59,475 nt of DNA from Candidatus Gastranaerophilales bacterium. GTDB taxonomy: Bacteria; Cyanobacteriota; Vampirovibrionia; Gastranaerophilales; Gastranaerophilaceae. Of the stretch, positions 53,607-59,475 are shown in pieces. A program made the translations under genes and the position numbers. The notes under the pieces are model-generated. The model did no database searches. It had not been told where the DNA came from and worked only from the letters and a program-made list of their open reading frames with translations. The first letter of the stretch is position 1, and every line of letters begins with the position of its first letter. The stretch spans positions 1-59,475 of the forward strand of contig CANUDF010000004.1 in the NCBI GenBank assembly GCA_947857085.1. The letters run 5' to 3'.

Positions 53607-54638
53607 TTACGGTTTTATCAAAAACTTAATAGCTTTACCCTCAATATGCTGCTGAATTGCATATTCAACCTTATCAAGCGGAAGAGTGTCCGTAATAAGT
53701 TTTTCAACCTCAACTTCGCCAGAGGCAATATAATCAAGAGCCATTCTGAAATACTTTGGTGTATGGTGAAATACACTAATCATTTTAATATCGCCATAAT
53801 GCATTTTAGTTGTATCAAAAGAAACTTTTGAACCGGACTTGCAGCCCCCAAAGAAATGAACAGTTCCTCCGGGTCTTACACATGAGAAAATTCTCTCCCA
53901 TATTTCAGGCAAACCAACGCATTCGACCGCAACATCAAGCCCCTTTTCTTCTTCTGTGAAAGCCCTAAAAATTTTTTCGGGATTCGGATATTTTGTTAAA
54001 TCCACAATTTCATCAGCATGGGCAAATTCGTCAGCCATTTTTAATTTTAAAGGATTTCTGCCTGCAACAATAACCCTTGCTCCTTTAAGTTTTGCCAGCC
54101 TTGCAAACATCAAGCCTATAGGACCTATTCCTATAATTCCGACAGTATCACCTTCTTTAATATCAGTTCTTTCAACACCGTGAACAACATTTGCAAGCGG
54201 TTCGCAGAATGCCGCTTTTTCAAAACTCAAATCATCCGGCAAAATAAGCATATTTTTCTTTACTATTCTTGCAGGAACCGTAATATACTCTGCATAAGCT
54301 CCGTTTAACAAATCAAGATTTTCACAAAGGTTATATTCTCCTCTCCTGCAATAGAAACAATCACCACAGGGCGCTGAGTTAGCAGCAACAACTCTGTCGC
54401 CAACCTTGAAATTTTCAACATTACGTCCAACCTTTTCAATTATTCCCGAGAACTCATGCCCGAATCCTGACGGAATATTTTTAATTAATACAGGATGACC
54501 TCGTCTGTATGTTTTAACATCCGTGCCGCAGGTCAAAGCCGCCATAACCTTTACAACAACTTCACCCTCTTCTGGAGGCTTTACCATAACTTCTTCATAT
54601 TTAATATTTTGCGGACCGTAATATTGAATGGCTTTCAT
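53607..54638 (-). CDS. Zinc-dependent medium-chain dehydrogenase (alcohol/polyol type)
   Basis: The 343-residue enzyme has catalytic zinc ligands in LTCGTDVKTY and GHEFSG, four structural cysteines in CGDCFYCRRGEYNLC and the nucleotide fold GDTVGIIGIGPIGL. Related to threonine, sorbitol and other polyol dehydrogenases; the substrate cannot be fixed. It follows its paralogue by 2 bases. Confidence 0.85.
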   Translation of the reverse strand: MKAIQYYGPQNIKYEEVMVKPPEEGEVVVKVMAALTCGTDVKTYRRGHPVLIKNIPSGFGHEFSGIIEKVGRNVENFKVGDRVVAANSAPCGDCFYCRRGEYNLCENLDLLNGAYAEYITVPARIVKKNMLILPDDLSFEKAAFCEPLANVVHGVERTDIKEGDTVGIIGIGPIGLMFARLAKLKGARVIVAGRNPLKLKMADEFAHADEIVDLTKYPNPEKIFRAFTEEEKGLDVAVECVGLPEIWERIFSCVRPGGTVHFFGGCKSGSKVSFDTTKMHYGDIKMISVFHHTPKYFRMALDYIASGEVEVEKLITDTLPLDKVEYAIQQHIEGKAIKFLIKP

Positions 54639-54640
54639 AT

Positions 54641-55624
54641 TTATTCCTTAATTTTAATATAAGCTTTCATTATTCTGTTATTCATTGTATCATCAAAAGC
54701 TTTTTGAATATCTTCAAGCTTATAAATCGTTGATAAACCGCCAACTTTAACCTGACCGGAACGTAACAGGTTCAATGAATCCTGCAAATCAACCGGTGCA
54801 GGAGAATAGCTTCCAAGAACAGTAAGCTCTCTGTAATAAATTTCATTATTTGCATACCCCCAGTTATTAGGAGTACTTGAAAATACAAGGATTTTCCCGC
54901 CATTTCTCACAAATTTCAAAGCTGTATTAATAGCTTTATCGGCACCTGATGTCATAAACACACCATCAGCTTTAAAATTAGGATCCAATTCTTTTACATT
55001 ACAAGCAGCAACGCCTAAATCTCTTAGTTTGTTCACTCTGTCCGGTATTAAATCACAGCCCAAAACATCCATACCAAAAGCTTTAAGCGCCTGTGCCATT
55101 AATATACCTATAGATCCCAAACCAACAACAAGAGCGGTGGAATTCCCGCGGAGCTGCGCACGTTTAATTGCTCTTACACAGCAGCCGAGAGGTTCATAAA
55201 AAGAAGCGTCTATATCAGATAAGTTTTCAGGCTTTACATGGGCAACATTTTGCAAATGTTCCTCTGTTAAATATACATATTCACTAAACCCTCCGGGGAC
55301 TATATTTGTAGCTTTAAAATGCTCGCACATTGAAACATTACCGTTTTTGCAATATACACATTCCCCGCAAGGGATATGATGAGAGGTAATAATTTCATCA
55401 CCGGCTTTGAAATTTGTTTTTGAATTAACTTCAACAATTTCTACAACAATTTCGTGCCCTAAAACAGTTCCGTCTTTTGAAATTTTATGAACGAATTTAA
55501 CAATATCTGAACCGCACAAACCGCAGCCGAGCACTTTTACGACTGCACCTTCCCGTCCGTTCAAAGTAATATCAGGAACTTCTTTAAGTGAAATTTTTCC
55601 CTTATTTATAACAGCTATTTTCAT
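54641..55624 (-). CDS. Zinc-dependent medium-chain dehydrogenase (paralogue)
   Basis: The 327-residue protein has catalytic ligands in GCGLCGSDIVKF and GHEIVVEI, structural zinc site CGECVYCKNGNVSMC, and cofactor fold ALVVGLGSIGILMAQAL. Paralogous to the gene downstream, with which it forms an operon; a two-step or heteromeric role is possible. Substrate unknown. Confidence 0.85.
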   Translation of the reverse strand: MKIAVINKGKISLKEVPDITLNGREGAVVKVLGCGLCGSDIVKFVHKISKDGTVLGHEIVVEIVEVNSKTNFKAGDEIITSHHIPCGECVYCKNGNVSMCEHFKATNIVPGGFSEYVYLTEEHLQNVAHVKPENLSDIDASFYEPLGCCVRAIKRAQLRGNSTALVVGLGSIGILMAQALKAFGMDVLGCDLIPDRVNKLRDLGVAACNVKELDPNFKADGVFMTSGADKAINTALKFVRNGGKILVFSSTPNNWGYANNEIYYRELTVLGSYSPAPVDLQDSLNLLRSGQVKVGGLSTIYKLEDIQKAFDDTMNNRIMKAYIKIKE

Positions 55625-55691
55625 ATCTCGCCTCGCAAAAATATTTTATCACAAACTTGCGTAAAAGAAAAAGATATATTAAAATATTCAT

Positions 55692-56672
55692 ATGACAAGA
55701 ATTAGAAAATTATTCTGCTTTGATTATCCTAAAATTAAAAAAATGATTTCTTATCTTGGCTCACAGGAAAATGACCGATTTGCAAAGGCAATAATGGAAG
55801 AACCTGCCGGCATTTTGAACAATATTTTGCCGCTGCAATATAAATTTAAGCCTGAGTCATATATACTGTTAGAAAGCGATGAAATACTAGGTCTTATAAC
55901 AATAGCGCCGACTTCCGGCAACCCTTATAAAATTAATATTACACGATTAATTTTTAAACAGGATTTTTATACGGTAGGCAAACAGCTGATAGAATTTATC
56001 ATTGCAAAATATGGTGCAAAAGGCGCTCATTCTTTTACGGTTTATGTTGATGAGTGTCACGACGAATTATGTACACTTTTTATAGACGGCTGCGGGTTCA
56101 GACAGTGTTCTTATGAAAATTTATGGAAACTTGATAACTTTAATCCTGAAAATTCTAACCGCGCAAACTTTAGACCGTGCCAGAATGAGGATGCAAAAGC
56201 CGTTGCAAGATTGTATAACAGTGAATTAAATAACCTTTACAAACCCTCTATGGAAAGAATACCTCAAGAATATGCTGAACCGATTTTTGCAGGATTTAGC
56301 AACTGCTACAAAAACAGATATGTACTGGATGATGGGAATCAGGTCATTGCATACCTTTCAATAACAACTGTTGACAACCTTAACTTTATAATAGATTTGT
56401 CAACAAATAACGGCTATGAATTTGATTATGATGAAATAATAAACTTTGCACTAGGAGAAATCAGCAGAAGAAAGTCAAAATTTACGGCATTTTTAAAACA
56501 CCGCCAGTACGCAAAAACAGCAGACAGGCTGGAAGAATACCTGCACCAAAGAGATTTACATTGTATTCAAACGCAGTGCGTACTTGTTAAAGATTTTTAC
56601 AGACCAGTAAAAGAAGCTGAAAGTGCTTTAAAAATCTTTTTGTTCGGTGAAAACAATGTTTTAACAAATTAA
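55692..56672 (+). CDS. GNAT-acetyltransferase-like protein, two-domain
   Basis: The 326-residue protein is weakly like GNAT acetyltransferases: an N-terminal half with FDYPKIKKMISYLGSQEN and ILLESDEILGLITIAPT, and a second half with NEDAKAVARLYN and NQVIAYLSITTVDN. No strong acetyl-CoA loop is visible. Its ATG is exactly 6 bases after TAAAAT (55680-55685; -35 TTGCGT at 17 bases), so the mRNA should be leaderless. Followed by ilvC. Confidence 0.6.
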   Translation: MTRIRKLFCFDYPKIKKMISYLGSQENDRFAKAIMEEPAGILNNILPLQYKFKPESYILLESDEILGLITIAPTSGNPYKINITRLIFKQDFYTVGKQLIEFIIAKYGAKGAHSFTVYVDECHDELCTLFIDGCGFRQCSYENLWKLDNFNPENSNRANFRPCQNEDAKAVARLYNSELNNLYKPSMERIPQEYAEPIFAGFSNCYKNRYVLDDGNQVIAYLSITTVDNLNFIIDLSTNNGYEFDYDEIINFALGEISRRKSKFTAFLKHRQYAKTADRLEEYLHQRDLHCIQTQCVLVKDFYRPVKEAESALKIFLFGENNVLTN

Positions 56673-57743
<1,071 letters not shown>

Positions 57744-57772
57744 AAACTTCATTCTCTGAAACGGAATAATCT

Positions 57773-58018
57773 CTAAATATTTTCCAAAAATTTGTCTATT
57801 TCTTCAAAATCAAAAAATTCTTTCATGGTAATGCCAAGCCCGCCGCATAATTTTGCAATAGTATAGGCTCTTGGTTCTTTCATATTCCTTTCAATCTCGC
57901 TTAATCCGCCCTTTGATATACCACTTTGATAAGCAAGTTGTTCAAGTGTGAGGCCTTTTTCTCTTCTCAATGCCTTAATTCTTTGGCAAAGTATTTTGTT
58001 AAAATCTGAATTTGTCAT
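57773..58018 (-). CDS. Small XRE-family regulator A (81 aa)
   Basis: A single Cro/CI HTH (IKALRREKGLTLEQLAYQSG, ISKGGLSEIERNMKEPRAYT) and a short acidic tail (MKEFFDFEEIDKFLE). It is a close paralogue of the gene at 58110-58355. The palindrome TTCATA-N2-TATGAA occurs in its leader (58031-58044) and beside its -10 (58084-58097), so autorepression is likely. Confidence 0.88.
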   Translation of the reverse strand: MTNSDFNKILCQRIKALRREKGLTLEQLAYQSGISKGGLSEIERNMKEPRAYTIAKLCGGLGITMKEFFDFEEIDKFLENI

Positions 58019-58030
58019 AACACCTCAAGT

Positions 58031-58044
58031 TTCATAGTTATGAA
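58031..58044. promoter_or_regulatory. Palindromic operator copy 1
   Basis: TTCATAGTTATGAA, 12 bases upstream of the start of XRE gene A. Confidence 0.7.
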
Positions 58045-58083
58045 GTTACATTCAGATAGTAACTAAATAGGCTAGAATTATAG

Positions 58084-58097
58084 TTCATATGTATGAA
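58084..58097. promoter_or_regulatory. Palindromic operator copy 2
   Basis: TTCATATGTATGAA, next to the TATAAT of XRE gene A on the minus strand. Confidence 0.7.
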
Positions 58098-58109
58098 GAT
58101 AAATATTAA

Positions 58110-58355
58110 TTATAAAAGATTTACAAAATTATCGATTTCTTCAAACGAAAAGAATTCCTTTATTGTAATATTCAAAGCTGAACATATTTTGGCAATCGTA
58201 TATAGCTTAGGTTCTTTTAAACATCTTTCAATTTCACTTAAACCACCTTTTGAGATACCACTTTCGTATGCCAATTTCTCAATTGATAAATTATGTGCAA
58301 CACGCAACCTAACTATTCTATTACAAATTATTTCGTTGAATTTTTTATTTGACAT
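58110..58355 (-). CDS. Small XRE-family regulator B (81 aa)
   Basis: Single HTH (IVRLRVAHNLSIEKLAYESG, ISKGGLSEIERCLKEPKLYT) and tail IKEFFSFEEIDNFV, very like regulator A. The recognition helix GISKGGLSEIER is identical in both, consistent with the same operator. Operator copies 3 and 4 lie upstream. The start lacks a good ribosome site. Confidence 0.88.
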   Translation of the reverse strand: MSNKKFNEIICNRIVRLRVAHNLSIEKLAYESGISKGGLSEIERCLKEPKLYTIAKICSALNITIKEFFSFEEIDNFVNLL

Positions 58356-58367
58356 ACTTAACAGAAC

Positions 58368-58381
58368 TTCATATATATGAA
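58368..58381. promoter_or_regulatory. Palindromic operator copy 3
   Basis: TTCATATATATGAA, 12 bases upstream of the start of XRE gene B. Confidence 0.7.
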
Positions 58382-58419
58382 CTTTTATTTGATAATATCA
58401 AAATTTACTGATAGAATAG

Positions 58420-58433
58420 TTCATATGAATGAA
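58420..58433. promoter_or_regulatory. Palindromic operator copy 4
   Basis: TTCATATGAATGAA, between XRE gene B and the 79-aa gene; one half-site differs by a base. Confidence 0.65.
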
Positions 58434-58474
58434 CGCGCAATCATTATAGAGAGCACACAAAACTAGGAGAATCA

Positions 58475-58714
58475 ATGGAAAAAGTTATGGAACAAAATAA
58501 TTATTCTGAACAAGAAAATGAATTAAAAGATATCTACGGATATCTGGAAGAAATACGAAGCCACTGCTATATTGCATATTGTGCATTGACAAGTGATGCT
58601 GAAGAACCCGAAAAGGAAGATTTGATAAATACTTTTTACAGCTTAGCTGTAGATATAAATAAAGTTAAAATTCGAGTATATAAATACACTAATAAATATA
58701 TGCCAAATAAATAA
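58475..58714 (+). CDS. Small 79-aa protein, unknown, divergent from XRE gene B
   Basis: The helical acidic protein begins MEKVMEQNNYSEQENELKDI and has no recognised motif. It has an AGGAG site. Operators 3 and 4 lie between it and XRE gene B, so it may be under the same control. Confidence 0.65.
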   Translation: MEKVMEQNNYSEQENELKDIYGYLEEIRSHCYIAYCALTSDAEEPEKEDLINTFYSLAVDINKVKIRVYKYTNKYMPNK

Positions 58715-58792
58715 AACTAAAATTTATTAACTCGCGCAAGAACAACACTTATCACCTGTTTATAACAATAAAAAACAAAATAATCTTATACC

Positions 58793-58821
58793 TTGACACC
58801 CGTAAGATTATGATAGACAAT
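58793..58821 (+). promoter_or_regulatory. Promoter of the YhaM-like gene
   Basis: TTGACA (58793-58798), 17 bases, GACAAT (58816-58821). Confidence 0.6.
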
Positions 58822-58843
58822 AGGGAAAAAGGATAGGTAAAAG

Positions 58844-59475
58844 ATGTTTGATACTGAAACAATATATGAAGTAGTTGTATTTTCAATCGGTGACACCAAA
58901 GCCGGAACTAAAATGGGAAAATTACAGCTTAAAGATACGAAAAATGATGCGATACTAAACTGTGTTCTCTGGGAAGAAACACTTAACAGACTGGACAGCA
59001 AATTGTTTAGAGCAGGAAATCAGGTTAGAATAGTTTCAGCAAGTTTTAACGAAAAGTTCAACAACTGCCTTGTGTCCTCTCTTGAACTTATAAAAGAAGC
59101 AAAAACAGGACTGGATGAAAAAGAACGCGAGGAAACTTATCAAAAACTCGTAAGTTATTTTGATAAAATTAAAGACGAAAAAATCAAAAACTTCCTGAAA
59201 TCCTATTTTGAAGAACACAAGGAAAGAATTAAAATAATGCCTGCTGCAAAAGTTATGCACCATAACTATATCGGCGGATTAATGGTTCATACTATTGAAT
59301 GTGTTGATTTTGCCGAGAAAAATCTTGATATGTTTACACTAAAGATTAACCGGGATATTGCAATTGCAGCTTGTATACTCCATGATATCGGGAAAATTTT
59401 TGAATATACAGTTGATTTGGAAACAGGATTAATTGACTATGATGAAAATTTCCGCAATGAATGGATAAGCCATTC
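58844..59475 (+). CDS. YhaM-like 3'-5' exoribonuclease, 5' part
   Basis: The first 210 residues are present; the gene continues beyond the window. An N-terminal OB-like domain (about 1-85, with TKAGTKMGKLQLKDTKND) precedes an HD domain with HHNYIGGLMVHT and ACILHDIGKIFEY. This is the arrangement of YhaM, a Mn-dependent 3'-5' exonuclease of RNA. GGATAGG precedes the ATG. Confidence 0.85.
   Translation, partial: MFDTETIYEVVVFSIGDTKAGTKMGKLQLKDTKNDAILNCVLWEETLNRLDSKLFRAGNQVRIVSASFNEKFNNCLVSSLELIKEAKTGLDEKEREETYQKLVSYFDKIKDEKIKNFLKSYFEEHKERIKIMPAAKVMHHNYIGGLMVHTIECVDFAEKNLDMFTLKINRDIAIAACILHDIGKIFEYTVDLETGLIDYDENFRNEWISH

Overview
The window reads as a chromosomal segment of a non-photosynthetic relative of Cyanobacteria, most like the gut Gastranaerophilales (Vampirovibrionia, formerly Melainabacteria). 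The basis is inference: AT-rich DNA, many small pilin-like proteins starting with FTLAEVLITLAIIGVVAA, a cyanobacterial-type DUF512 radical-SAM protein, short FKG/FTG-tagged lineage proteins, and an otherwise bacterial, anaerobe-like gene set (Fe-hydrogenase-regulator-like protein, GH38 mannosidase, NanE/ROK kinase). No rRNA, tRNA, CRISPR, transposase or phage module was seen.

Layout. 1-2700: tail of a prepilin gene and clpC. 2850-7370: a flagellar operon (fliJ, fliK, hook-basal-body protein) flanked by two prepilin-like genes, one ending in a GC-rich C-type-lectin-like segment that looks like the variable region of a diversity-generating retroelement (DGR) target. 7370-19900: secreted repeat protein, GH38 mannosidase, glnA, DUF512/PadR, mlaE-mlaF-aminotransferase, XRE regulator/prepilin pair, small lineage proteins, mazG. 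19900-32640: mostly minus strand; dgkA-ybeY-pgpH, two lineage-specific membrane proteins, then a long operon nanE-ROK-UbiA-lysA-cdaA-yitT and serA. 32700-45000: M16 protease, UDG, a prepilin behind ilvB, small exported proteins, rph, prfB (with programmed +1 frameshift), glyS. 45000-52380: prepilin/S74 fibre protein and the murF-mraY-murD-ftsW-murG cluster. 52400-59475: rplU-rpmA, two zinc dehydrogenases, ilvC, two small XRE regulators with shared operators, and the start of a YhaM-like nuclease.

Main discovery. Four prepilin-like genes carry a run of 10-11 G on the coding strand, placed between a start codon with a ribosome binding site and the prepilin cleavage site. These are the only such runs I see in the window. 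One gene (45000-46439) is in frame; the other three are out of frame by one base and would be restored by a one-base slip. Because the run lies in the leader that prepilin peptidase removes, tract length can switch the gene without altering the mature protein. I interpret this as a family-wide phase-variable pilin/fibre repertoire. One member (6144-7317) also appears to be a DGR target, so on/off switching and sequence diversification may act on the same protein. Two members have, just after the G run, a perfect TTGACA-17-TATAAT promoter exactly 6 bases before an in-frame ATG.

Other signals: recurrent -10/6-base/ATG spacing suggesting leaderless mRNAs; two perfect matches to the cyanobacterial RpaB (HLR1) site; four copies of the palindrome TTCATA-N2-TATGAA around twin XRE genes; a 15-bp inverted repeat between an XRE gene and a prepilin; a candidate small RNA upstream of 23217; and a synthetase/phosphodiesterase pair for c-di-AMP.
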